DNA of 64,000 bases from Halapricum hydrolyticum (lineage in GTDB: Archaea; Halobacteriota; Halobacteria; Halobacteriales; Haloarculaceae), in assembly GCF_025517535.1 (NCBI RefSeq), contig NZ_JAOPKC010000001.1:310001-374000 (forward strand). Reading direction: 5' to 3'. The position numbers were made by a program, and so were the translations under genes. Positions 35,233 to 42,055 of the stretch are shown piece by piece. Position 1 is the first letter of the stretch; every line of letters starts with the position of its first letter. The notes beneath the pieces are model-generated. The model saw only the letters and a list, made by a program, of their open reading frames with translations, was not told the origin of the DNA and made no database searches.

Positions 35233-35505
35233 TCACGCGGATCGAACCTCCCGAATACCGAGTCCAGCGAGCGAGTCGTCGAGCCAGTCCGGGATCGATG
35301 AGTCAGCAGCGAGATCCGTTCCTTCAGCTGTCGTCGAGAGCAGCGTCGCGACGCTGTCGCTGTCGATGCCGAACTGCCACTGGTCGTCACGTTCGACCTC
35401 GAGGCGGGCCTGATAGTCCGAGTCCGAGTTCCAGATCCGCATCTTAGTCTTCTTGCCGGCGATTTTATCGCTGACGACGCGGTCGGGCTGTCTGCGGTGC
35501 TGCAT
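35233..35505 (-). CDS. hypothetical provirus protein, 90 aa
   Basis: Not recognised. A basic start (MQHRRQPDRVVSDKIAGKKT) is followed by a beta-rich middle (YQARLEVERDDQWQFGIDSD) and an acidic end. No membrane helix. It converges on the repressor-like gene. It may be a small DNA- or protein-binding factor. Confidence 0.5.
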   Translation of the reverse strand: MQHRRQPDRVVSDKIAGKKTKMRIWNSDSDYQARLEVERDDQWQFGIDSDSVATLLSTTAEGTDLAADSSIPDWLDDSLAGLGIREVRSA

Positions 35506-35551
35506 GTCCGGACCGAGACAGCGGTATCTAAAGGCGCTGGTGTGCCCGCGC

Positions 35552-35660
35552 GAACGGAAGTCGAAAACGGCGGATAATCAAACCGAGATCGGGCACGAAT
35601 ACCTGCTGAAACTTTCGAATGAAGCCAATGAACGGAAGTCGAACGGAAGTGAACGGAAGT
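35552..35660. repeat. four GAACGGAAGT iterons
   Basis: Exact 10-base copies at 35,552, 35,630, 35,641 and 35,651, the last three nearly back to back. They lie in a 286-base gene-free gap whose right part is AT-rich (TTTACTCGCG to AATAATAAAC region). They may be binding sites for a repressor or replication protein. Confidence 0.6.
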
Positions 35661-35791
35661 GCTGTCGTCTGGCGATTTACTCGCGAGTGGATATCGAACG
35701 GTTGCTGTTGACGGGTTTGGTGAAAATCAGGATATATAAAAGATTAATAATAAACAAGAGAAGAAGAGTGTATTCAGCTAGATCAACTCAA

Positions 35792-36520
35792 TTATTCAGG
35801 AAATTGCTGTCGTATCCGTGCTAAACAGTGGTCACTCCGTTCTCGTTTGATTTCCCAGCCGTAGTTCTCAAGCTCGTCGCCGACAGGGTCTACGTGCTTA
35901 TCGCCGACCAACACGAGAATTTCGTCGTAGTCTTTGTCTTCCGCTAACGAATCTATTTCTGTTGCCATTTTCTCGTTTCTATCCCGTCCGTCTCCGAGAA
36001 GCAATAACAGACCTGAGTAGATGAATGGTACCAGCATCCCCATTGTCAAAGTCATGAGCCAATATGGGATGCCAGTATCGATCCGATAAACAATGATAGT
36101 GTCGTTAAGAAATGCCCCTACTAGTGAAAAAGAAAATAGGCCAATAATAAAAACCGCAAGCCATTTTCTAAGGTGCGAACTGTAACTTTCATATATTTCG
36201 TGTATTTCGAGATCGATTTCATCAACAAAGTCAAGTCCGTGCTTGTTTGCTTCTTGTTCTACATCATACGCGTCTGATGATAGTGTCGAATGGATGACTG
36301 AAAATGATCTATAGAGAATATTGAGGGTGAAATGGCCGATCAGATACAGATAGTAACAGCTAGTATCCTTGTGGAGTCGGATGAAATCACTTCGACCTTC
36401 CATGCAGACAGCTTTGTAATCGGTTAGATCGCGGTTAAATAGGGCTTTGCGATCAGTGTTCGAGACATGGATTTCTCCCCTGACTACGGCGTGTTTTTCC
36501 ATCCATGAAGTGGATAACAA
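35792..36520 (-). CDS. two-helix membrane protein of unknown function (AT-rich cargo gene)
   Basis: A 242-residue protein with two adjacent membrane helices (about residues 120-140 and 152-175) flanked by soluble parts. The C-terminal piece YDEILVLVGDKHVDPVGDEL recalls the G-x-x-H-x-x-x-I/V motif of TraB-like or erythromycin-esterase-like proteins, but the match is short. Codon use is clearly AT-richer than in neighbouring genes, which points to recent transfer. An ATG six codons in (36,502) is an alternative start. A host-interaction or exclusion role is possible. Confidence 0.6.
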   Translation of the reverse strand: MLSTSWMEKHAVVRGEIHVSNTDRKALFNRDLTDYKAVCMEGRSDFIRLHKDTSCYYLYLIGHFTLNILYRSFSVIHSTLSSDAYDVEQEANKHGLDFVDEIDLEIHEIYESYSSHLRKWLAVFIIGLFSFSLVGAFLNDTIIVYRIDTGIPYWLMTLTMGMLVPFIYSGLLLLLGDGRDRNEKMATEIDSLAEDKDYDEILVLVGDKHVDPVGDELENYGWEIKRERSDHCLARIRQQFPE

Positions 36521-36565
36521 CGGAGACTATGAATAAGTAACTATAAATTGGAATGATCTTCGTGG

Positions 36566-37117
36566 TTAGAGTCGCGGAAGTGGGAACAGATACCGTTGAT
36601 CGACGATATGATAGGGGTCGCTGTCGTGGTCGCGGATCGGTGCGTTCGCGACGAATGACCGTGGCGCATAACCGACGAGACGGACGTCAGTCGGCCCGAT
36701 ACGGCTGGCCAAAACGTAGTAGTCGGCCCGCAGTGGCTCGTAGGCGTCAACGGTGAGTGCGGGATCAGGGCGATGTTGTCCAACTGTCTTGACGTCAACC
36801 GTTGCACCGCGATAGATAAGGTCGACACCGCCGTCGCCGCCATCTGCGTAGATCTCGGTGTCGACACAGCCGTCGATACCAACGTAATTGGCGAAAACCT
36901 GCTCTCCGACTTTCCCCGTCAGATGGTCGGTGGGCGATCCAGGTGCGGTCTCAGCGATACGGCTGGCAACCTCGTCGAGCGCGTAAAGGCGACTCTCGTC
37001 GAGCGCGTAGCAGGGTCGCTCGGAGACCGGGATCTCAGCGGCCGACAGGAGAGGTGTCGGCGCGGGCTCTTGCTGTGGCGATACATCGGTGCGGTCTGAG
37101 ATGTTTTCCGTTGCCAT
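36566..37117 (-). CDS. PD-(D/E)XK nuclease-like protein
   Basis: A 183-residue protein. Near residues 67-110 it has GKVGEQVFANYVG, then DGGVDLIYRGATVDVKTVGQ. The spacing E ... D ... D-V-K fits the PD-(D/E)XK nuclease core (here Glu in GEQ, Asp in GGVDL, and DVK). The remaining strands (ADYYVLASRIGPTDVRLVGY) also fit. The ATG at 37117 follows the match. It could be a restriction-type defence enzyme or a Holliday-junction-like nuclease of the provirus. Confidence 0.68.
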   Translation of the reverse strand: MATENISDRTDVSPQQEPAPTPLLSAAEIPVSERPCYALDESRLYALDEVASRIAETAPGSPTDHLTGKVGEQVFANYVGIDGCVDTEIYADGGDGGVDLIYRGATVDVKTVGQHRPDPALTVDAYEPLRADYYVLASRIGPTDVRLVGYAPRSFVANAPIRDHDSDPYHIVDQRYLFPLPRL

Positions 37118-37165
37118 AGATGTCTCTGATCGTGATGGCACCGACTTCCCTGCAGACCGAAGAAG

Positions 37166-37369
37166 TCACATCGCCTCGGTTCGTAGAGGCGAGTAACTCA
37201 CGGTCATCGGGGTACCTCGGTGCCCGTGGGTGGTTATCAGGTGCGCCACGGGGCTGCCACGCACGGTGGCGCACTTGTTCTCACGTTCGACAGAGGCGTC
37301 GCTAATCGTCTCTATCCACTCCAACAACTCGCTTGCGGGCCGGTCACCCGCTTTCCCGGTCGAACGCAA
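37166..37369 (-). CDS. possible small protein, 67 aa
   Basis: A frame of 67 residues (GDRPASELLEWIETISDASV) upstream of the nuclease-like gene on the same strand. The N-terminal half looks like an acidic helix, but the second half lacks clear structure. No family recognised. The surrounding 410-base gap (37,118-37,529) otherwise shows nothing definite apart from an AT-rich stretch near 37,370-37,480. Confidence 0.3.
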   Translation of the reverse strand: MRSTGKAGDRPASELLEWIETISDASVERENKCATVRGSPVAHLITTHGHRGTPMTVSYSPLRTEAM

Positions 37370-37529
37370 CTAATGATAGAGTCGGGTTCGTTAAAAAGTC
37401 CCTCATTGTGCGCGCGCCTCCGCTTCTGACGCGATCAAGTATAGAGTAATACTCACTGAAAATACGCGCTCTATATCCACCACGAACTCACCCAACGGTT
37501 CTCATACAAATTTCGCTGTTTCACTGTGT

Positions 37530-38531
37530 TCAGAAAGAGGCCAAACGGTACGTGGTCCCACGCCCGTTCCCCTCCTTGACGATCAGGTCGTAGCGCTGGA
37601 GACTCGCGAGGTACTTCCGACGGGTGCTCGTCGCTTTCGGGTTCTGGGCCTCTTGCTCGTACTGCTCGTGGAGCTCGCTCGAGGAGATCTCGCCGGCGTT
37701 CGCGATGATCTCGTAGAGGATGCGCTGGTGGGTGCCCAACGAGCGCACGCGACGCTCGCGCATGTCGGCCTCGGCCTCGTCGACGATCGTATCGACGATC
37801 TCGACGGTCAGCCGCTTCCGATCGGACTCTTCGACGTGGCGAGCAGCGCGCCGGAGCAGCGCGATCCCGTGGCGGGCGTCGCCGGCGGCGAGATCCGCGA
37901 TGTGTCTGACTGCAGCGTCGTCGACGCGCGAGGCGATCATGCCGTGATCGACGCGACTGTCGAGGATGTCGACGAGCTCGGGAAAAGCGTAGGCTTCCAG
38001 GTGGACGGACTCGGCGCTGCGGAAGCGCGATTCGGCGCGGGGATCGAGCTCGGAGAGCCACTCGGACTCGTCGACGGTGATCGTGACGATCGAGACGTTC
38101 GGGATCTCGTACAGCGAGAGTAGGATCTGAGAATCGTCGAGGACGTCGACCTCGTCGAGAACGGCGATGATCTGGTCGTCGCTCCCGCGAAGGCGGTCGA
38201 AGGCGACGCCGCGGTAGAATCCCTCGCGCCGGAGATCGGCACCGAGCCCGACGTCGCGGGCGAGCTCGTAGAGGACGCCGGAGCCGGTGTCGGCCATGCA
38301 GTTGACGTAGCCCCACCGGACGCCGAGCGTCTCGGCCTCCAGGAGCCCGAGGGTGTGCTTGGCGATCGTGGTCTTGCCGGCACCGGACGGACCGTGAATG
38401 CAGATGTTCTCAGCTGGCTCGCCGTACGTGACCGGCTCGAGGATCGAGGACAGGTGATCGATCTGGCCGTCTCGGTGGTGCAGGTCCTGCGGGACGTACT
38501 CCGGGCGGAGTGCACGAGCGTCCGTGATCAT
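37530..38531 (-). CDS. Orc1/Cdc6-family replication initiator
   Basis: AAA+ origin-binding protein of 333 residues. Walker A is GPSGAGKTTIAKHTLGL, Walker B is IIAVLDEVDVLDD, sensor-1 sits near VSIVTITVDESEWL, and a C-terminal winged helix (LGTHQRILYEIIANAGEISS) is present. It is shorter than chromosomal Orc1/Cdc6 (usually about 400), as in plasmid and viral copies. The ATG at 38531 is chosen by the match. It diverges from a set of 76-bp iterons, the expected place of its origin. Confidence 0.93.
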   Translation of the reverse strand: MITDARALRPEYVPQDLHHRDGQIDHLSSILEPVTYGEPAENICIHGPSGAGKTTIAKHTLGLLEAETLGVRWGYVNCMADTGSGVLYELARDVGLGADLRREGFYRGVAFDRLRGSDDQIIAVLDEVDVLDDSQILLSLYEIPNVSIVTITVDESEWLSELDPRAESRFRSAESVHLEAYAFPELVDILDSRVDHGMIASRVDDAAVRHIADLAAGDARHGIALLRRAARHVEESDRKRLTVEIVDTIVDEAEADMRERRVRSLGTHQRILYEIIANAGEISSSELHEQYEQEAQNPKATSTRRKYLASLQRYDLIVKEGNGRGTTYRLASF

Positions 38532-38728
38532 ACTCGTCAATCCAGGCCGAGTTCCCAAAACTGTCCGCCGACACCGGTCTGAAAGTGAAAGTGGACGCTC
38601 AAAGCCACGCCTTGCGCCACTGGCTTCCACATCGTTACGATGGTCTGATCAACGATACTTATTTTACGTTTGCACGACACACGTCAGACGGGCTTGTTGC
38701 AGAGCCCACTCCCGCACGCGATCGTTCT

Positions 38729-38956
38729 GATGCACGCCAGCGGCGGTCCGGGTGGTTCCGGGCCGGTCCCGTCTGGTGTTTTCAATCTTTGATACCGTCA
38801 CGGTGATCCACACCAGCGGCATTCCAGGTGGTTCTGGGCCGGTCTCTCCTGGTGTTTTCAAATATTGATACCGTCACGGTGATCCACACCAGCGGCATTC
38901 CAGGTGGTTCTGGGCCGGTCTCTCCTGGTGTTTTCAAATATTGATACCGTCACGGC
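38729..38956. repeat. three 76-bp iterons, candidate replication origin
   Basis: Copies begin at 38,729, 38,805 and 38,881. Copies 2 and 3 are almost identical; copy 1 differs at several positions. Each contains CCAGCGGC, GGTGGTTC, GGGCCGGTC, TGGTGTTTTCAA and GATACCGTCACGG. The AT-rich TTTTCAAATATTGATA part could melt. Position upstream of orc1/cdc6 supports an origin. The usual haloarchaeal ORB core (TTCCA, then GTGGAAAC) is not evident, so this would be a variant type. Confidence 0.72.
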
Positions 38957-39036
38957 TGAGACTCTCAGAACTGAGTCGGGTTCTTTCTCGCGCTGAGAAG
39001 ACGCTAAGAACGTCTGACGATCCATAGATTTTATAC

Positions 39037-39079
39037 TATATCCCGCTGATTGATCCGCCACGCACGCGGCAAGCGTGCG
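39037..39079 (+). promoter_or_regulatory. TATA-like box and 5' hairpin of the pilin genes
   Basis: TATATCCCGCTGATT (39,037-39,051) is followed by the hairpin CGCACGC-5 bases-GCGTGCG (39,061-39,079), ten bases before the ATG. Transcription would start near the hairpin, giving an mRNA with a capped 5' end. The 15-base block is identical to 2,430-2,444. Confidence 0.5.
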
Positions 39080-39089
39080 GGAACCAACC

Positions 39090-39521
39090 ATGAAACTGAA
39101 GCAATTCTTCACCGACGACGACGCGGTGAGTCCGGTGATCGGCGTGATCCTGATGGTCGCGATCACGGTGATCCTCGCGGCGGTTATCGCGTCGTTCGTG
39201 CTCGGACTGGGCGATACGACTGACACGACACCGACAGCGAGCTTCGACTTTGAGTACGTCGATGATGATGGCGACGGGACCAATGACGCAGTAAAGATTA
39301 CACACCAGACTGGAGACACGCTCGATCAGAGCGAAGTCAAGGTAAAGGTTAATGGAGCTACTCAGAGCGTCTCTTGGGGTGGTGAAATCAAGTCTGGGGT
39401 ATCAGTAACTGTCGACAATGGTGGCTCAGATCTTACTGGCGGTGAGACTGTTACAGTAGTCTGGGAATCCAGCGACGGCGAATCCTCGTCGACGCTCGGC
39501 AGCTTCGACGTCCCGAACTAA
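39090..39521 (+). CDS. type IV pilin-like protein, copy 1
   Basis: A 143-residue archaeal pilin. The leader MKLKQFFTDDDAVSPVIGVI has the class III signal with a cleavage region before the hydrophobic helix, followed by LMVAITVILAAVIASFVLGL. The rest is a secreted beta-rich domain ending STLGSFDVPN. Prepilin peptidase PibD would process it. It stands alone, without pilus assembly ATPase or platform genes, so it must use the host machinery. The ATG at 39090 is chosen over an earlier GTG. The core region is AT-richer than both ends. Confidence 0.9.
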   Translation: MKLKQFFTDDDAVSPVIGVILMVAITVILAAVIASFVLGLGDTTDTTPTASFDFEYVDDDGDGTNDAVKITHQTGDTLDQSEVKVKVNGATQSVSWGGEIKSGVSVTVDNGGSDLTGGETVTVVWESSDGESSSTLGSFDVPN

Positions 39522-39526
39522 AAACT

Positions 39527-39976
39527 ATGCAATTGAAGCAACTACTCTCGGATGACGACGCGGTGAGCCCGGTGATCGGCGTGATCCTGATGGTCGCGAT
39601 CACGGTGATCCTCGCGGCGGTTATCGCGTCGTTCGTGCTCGGACTGGGCGACACAACGCAAACAACACCCTCGGCGAGTTTCGACTTCGATTACGACTCG
39701 AATAACAATGCTGTAACCATCACTCACCAGAGCGGTGATACACTCACTGCAAGTCAGGTTTCCGTTAACGTGAATGGGACTGATCCTGGGAGTGTGGGAA
39801 CTAATGGTTACTCATTCACTGATTTCAGTGGCAGTGAGATCTCGTCTGGTTCGACCGCTACTGTATCTGAGGGGACTACCCCACCCACAATAGGGGGTGC
39901 AGAGATAACCGTCACGTGGCAGTCGGACGACGGAGAATCCTCGTCGACACTCGGTAGCTTCGACGTCCCGAACTAA
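39527..39976 (+). CDS. type IV pilin-like protein, copy 2
   Basis: A 149-residue paralogue starting 5 bases after copy 1. The first 45 codons (MQLKQLLSDDDAVSPVIGVI onward) are nearly identical at DNA level to copy 1, and so are the last 15 (DDGESSSTLGSFDVPN), while the middle 80 residues have clearly diverged. This conserved-ends, variable-core layout suggests duplication followed by diversification or recombination. It could form mixed pili with host pilins or change adhesion and phage sensitivity. Confidence 0.9.
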   Translation: MQLKQLLSDDDAVSPVIGVILMVAITVILAAVIASFVLGLGDTTQTTPSASFDFDYDSNNNAVTITHQSGDTLTASQVSVNVNGTDPGSVGTNGYSFTDFSGSEISSGSTATVSEGTTPPTIGGAEITVTWQSDDGESSSTLGSFDVPN

Positions 39977-39988
39977 CCCCTCTTTTCA

Positions 39989-40010
39989 CCCACCCCGCAT
40001 GCGGGTGGGG
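39989..40010. repeat. GCATGC-centred palindrome (copy 2)
   Basis: CCCACCCCGCATGCGGGTGGGG between the convergent pilin and DUF7692 genes, following a CTCTTTTC tract. It may serve as a terminator here. Confidence 0.65.
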
Positions 40011-40268
40011 CTACTCGCGCTCGATAGCCAGCTCAATGTCGAACTCAGTCACGCGCGTCGAGAACTCCTCGGCGATCTCCCGACGCTGCTGTAGCGTCAG
40101 ATCCTCGCGCTTGAGGACAGCCTCGGCTGCGCGCACGATCTCGACGACGTCCTCGCACGCCTGGGCCGCGGCGTCGCTCTTGTTACACTCGTAGAAATCG
40201 GCGGCCTTCTCGATCGCGTCTTCTCGATACCGGGCTTTGTCGAACCGAATCCGTAAACTATCGGCCAT
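40011..40268 (-). CDS. DUF7692-like small helical protein
   Basis: An 85-residue protein starting MADSLRIRFDKARYREDAIE and containing FYECNKSDAAAQACEDVVEI and REDLTLQQRREIAEEFSTRV. This matches a haloarchaeal plasmid and virus family (DUF7692) with a ribbon-helix-helix-like start, so a small DNA-binding role is likely. It diverges from the structural operon across a 273-base region with an inverted repeat, and could regulate that operon. Confidence 0.7.
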   Translation of the reverse strand: MADSLRIRFDKARYREDAIEKAADFYECNKSDAAAQACEDVVEIVRAAEAVLKREDLTLQQRREIAEEFSTRVTEFDIELAIERE

Positions 40269-40391
40269 ACTCGTGAACACGAGACGCAAATCCTAGGATT
40301 TTCCGGTCACTGAAACGCCCGCTCTTTATATACCTCGCCACGATCACCGCCACAATCACGCCGCCCACCCCACCCAGCCAGCACGCACAAG

Positions 40392-40436
40392 CGCGAATAT
40401 GAACACGGCCACCGACGAACTCGTGTTCATATCGCG
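40392..40436. promoter_or_regulatory. inverted repeat upstream of the structural operon
   Basis: CGCGAATATGAACACG and CGTGTTCATATCGCG are inverted copies (one extra A) with 14 bases between. They sit about 105 bases before the first structural gene and 125 bases before the DUF7692 gene. A TTTATATA box at about 40,324 lies nearby. A repressor or activator operator is likely. Confidence 0.55.
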
Positions 40437-40541
40437 GATCGCCAATTTCTCGACGCGCAACCCCACGCGGTCGCCTCGAGATCGCCGATCAGGGCCCTGG
40501 CGACTACCTGACTTAAAAGGGACCGCCCGGGAGCCACGTCC

Positions 40542-40667
40542 ATGCAGCATTGTAAAAGCTGCAACACCCGACTGAACCGGTTTAAGGTCGTGGTGTTTGG
40601 TACGGAGTACTGTTCCAATTGCGCACCAATCTCGCGAGCGACTGCTGGAGGTGTCGGTGCATGCTAA
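40542..40667 (+). CDS. tiny zinc-finger protein opening the structural operon, 41 aa
   Basis: MQHCKSCNTRLNRFKVVVFG, then TEYCSNCAPISRA. The C-x2-C ... C-x2-C pattern makes one zinc ribbon. Its stop overlaps the start of the next gene by 7 bases. An AAAAGG tract lies upstream but no clear RBS. Possible transcription regulator of the structural genes. Confidence 0.75.
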   Translation: MQHCKSCNTRLNRFKVVVFGTEYCSNCAPISRATAGGVGAC

Positions 40668-40900
40668 CCGACGATCTCCCCGTCGTGCAGCTGCTCGTCG
40701 TGCTGATCTCCGCGATCGGCGCGATCAACTGGGGCCTCGTCGAGATGTTCGACGTCGACCTCCTGGTCGAGATCGGCCTCGGCGCGGACATGCTGACGAT
40801 CGCGTATCTGATCGTCGGCGCCGCCGGCGTCGTGCTGCTGGTCGACATGCTCGAGCTCGTCGCCGAGGGCGGCACCGACTCGACCCCACTGGAGGACTGA
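40661..40900 (+). CDS. small membrane protein (DUF378-like), 79 aa
   Basis: Two membrane helices (about residues 8-28 and 42-62): VVQLLVVLISAIGAINWGLV, with the NWGL motif typical of DUF378 proteins, and a short acidic tail. It is translationally coupled to the preceding tiny gene and followed after 3 bases by another membrane protein gene. It is probably a virion membrane component. Confidence 0.78.
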   Translation: MLTDDLPVVQLLVVLISAIGAINWGLVEMFDVDLLVEIGLGADMLTIAYLIVGAAGVVLLVDMLELVAEGGTDSTPLED

Positions 40901-40903
40901 GCC

Positions 40904-41302
40904 ATGGCACGCACAGCCTCCGGCGAAGGGTTCGACGTCGACCTCGAAATGCTGCTGATCATCGTCTTCGCCTGGGGGGCCGGCACGTCCCTCGGGCTGA
41001 TCCAGGACCAGATCATCCCGTTCATCGACGCCGGCGCCGCGCTGTTCGACTTCGGGAACGCGACGATCACGCTGGGCCGACTCGCGTCGATCGCGTCGCT
41101 GGTTGCCGTGTTCGTGTGGCGCGACGCCCCGCTCAGTGAGACGTCGGGAATCGACCTCTGGATCGTCTACGCGACGATCGCGCTCGTCGTGGCGCCCCCG
41201 CTGTTCCCGGCCTTCCAGGACACGCTTGCACAGGCCCCGGCGGCGTTTATCGCCTTCACGGTCCAGAGTACCGGCTTCCTGCTGGTTTCCTACATCAACT
41301 GA
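40904..41302 (+). CDS. four-helix membrane protein, pleolipovirus VP3-like
   Basis: A 132-residue protein with about four membrane helices (starting MLLIIVFAWGAGTSLGLIQD) and short loops. Size, topology and position just before the surface proteins match the internal membrane protein of pleolipoviruses, which lines the inner face of the envelope. Sequence identity cannot be judged by eye. Confidence 0.7.
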   Translation: MARTASGEGFDVDLEMLLIIVFAWGAGTSLGLIQDQIIPFIDAGAALFDFGNATITLGRLASIASLVAVFVWRDAPLSETSGIDLWIVYATIALVVAPPLFPAFQDTLAQAPAAFIAFTVQSTGFLLVSYIN

Positions 41303-41308
41303 TCCACA

Positions 41309-42052
41309 ATGCAAACGAACACCAAACTTTACGGCACGCTCGCAGCGATTATGCTCGCGACGCTCGCGATCGTCGGACTCACCGCGACCGGCGGCGCTGT
41401 CGTCGCGACGGAAAACGTCACGATCGACGACCCGACCAACGACACCGTCGAGGTCGACGTCGACTACTCCTCGAGTCTGACGTCGTCGATCAACGCGACC
41501 GCCGAGCTGGTCAACAGCTCCGGCACCGTCGTCGACAGTCAAACGATCTCTTCGATGAACGCGACCGAGACGTTCACCCTGTCAGCCAGCGAGGCCGGCG
41601 ACTACGAGATCAACGTCACGGCCGAAGACGAGACCAACACGACCGTCGCCGAGACGCGCGTGGTCGCCTCGCGGACGGCGACGATCGAGGACGCAACGAC
41701 CGAGACGCTGACGGTTGACCTCGGGTTCCAGGGCTCGACGAACGCGACCGCGACGGTCAACGTCACCGACTCGACGGGCTCGTCGATCTACCGCACGACC
41801 GTCGACTACACGGGCACCGACACGACCAAGACGCTCACTCTCAACGACACGGACGGCCTGGTCAACGACACGCTCACGGTCACGTCGACGTTCAACCCCG
41901 CGAGCGCCTACGACGGCGCCTACGCGACCGTCGACGACGGCTCGACTGACTCGATCCTCGGCGGCACGATCGCCGGCCAGGACACGGGCGTCGTGCTCGC
42001 GGTCGTGATCGTCGCGATCCTCGGCTATCTGTACGTCCGACGGGAGGACTGA
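41309..42052 (+). CDS. Thr/Ser-rich secreted surface protein with C-terminal membrane anchor
   Basis: A 247-residue protein. An N-terminal Sec-type signal (LAAIMLATLAIVGLTATGGA) is followed by two or three Ig-like beta repeats rich in Thr, Asn and Ser, with many N-x-T/S sites for glycosylation. A C-terminal helix (GVVLAVVIVAILGYLYVRRE) ends in arginines. It would stand on the virion or cell surface. It lies between the VP3-like and spike genes and is probably a second envelope protein. Confidence 0.75.
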   Translation: MQTNTKLYGTLAAIMLATLAIVGLTATGGAVVATENVTIDDPTNDTVEVDVDYSSSLTSSINATAELVNSSGTVVDSQTISSMNATETFTLSASEAGDYEINVTAEDETNTTVAETRVVASRTATIEDATTETLTVDLGFQGSTNATATVNVTDSTGSSIYRTTVDYTGTDTTKTLTLNDTDGLVNDTLTVTSTFNPASAYDGAYATVDDGSTDSILGGTIAGQDTGVVLAVVIVAILGYLYVRRED

Positions 42053-42055
42053 GAC

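Noticed and set aside
36773..37099. Plus-strand frame opposite the nuclease-like gene
   Set aside because: No recognisable domain; the minus-strand frame has the PD-(D/E)XK pattern.
38729..38956. CRISPR array
   Set aside because: Repeats of 76 bp are directly joined with no unique spacers and no cas genes are near; they fit iterons.
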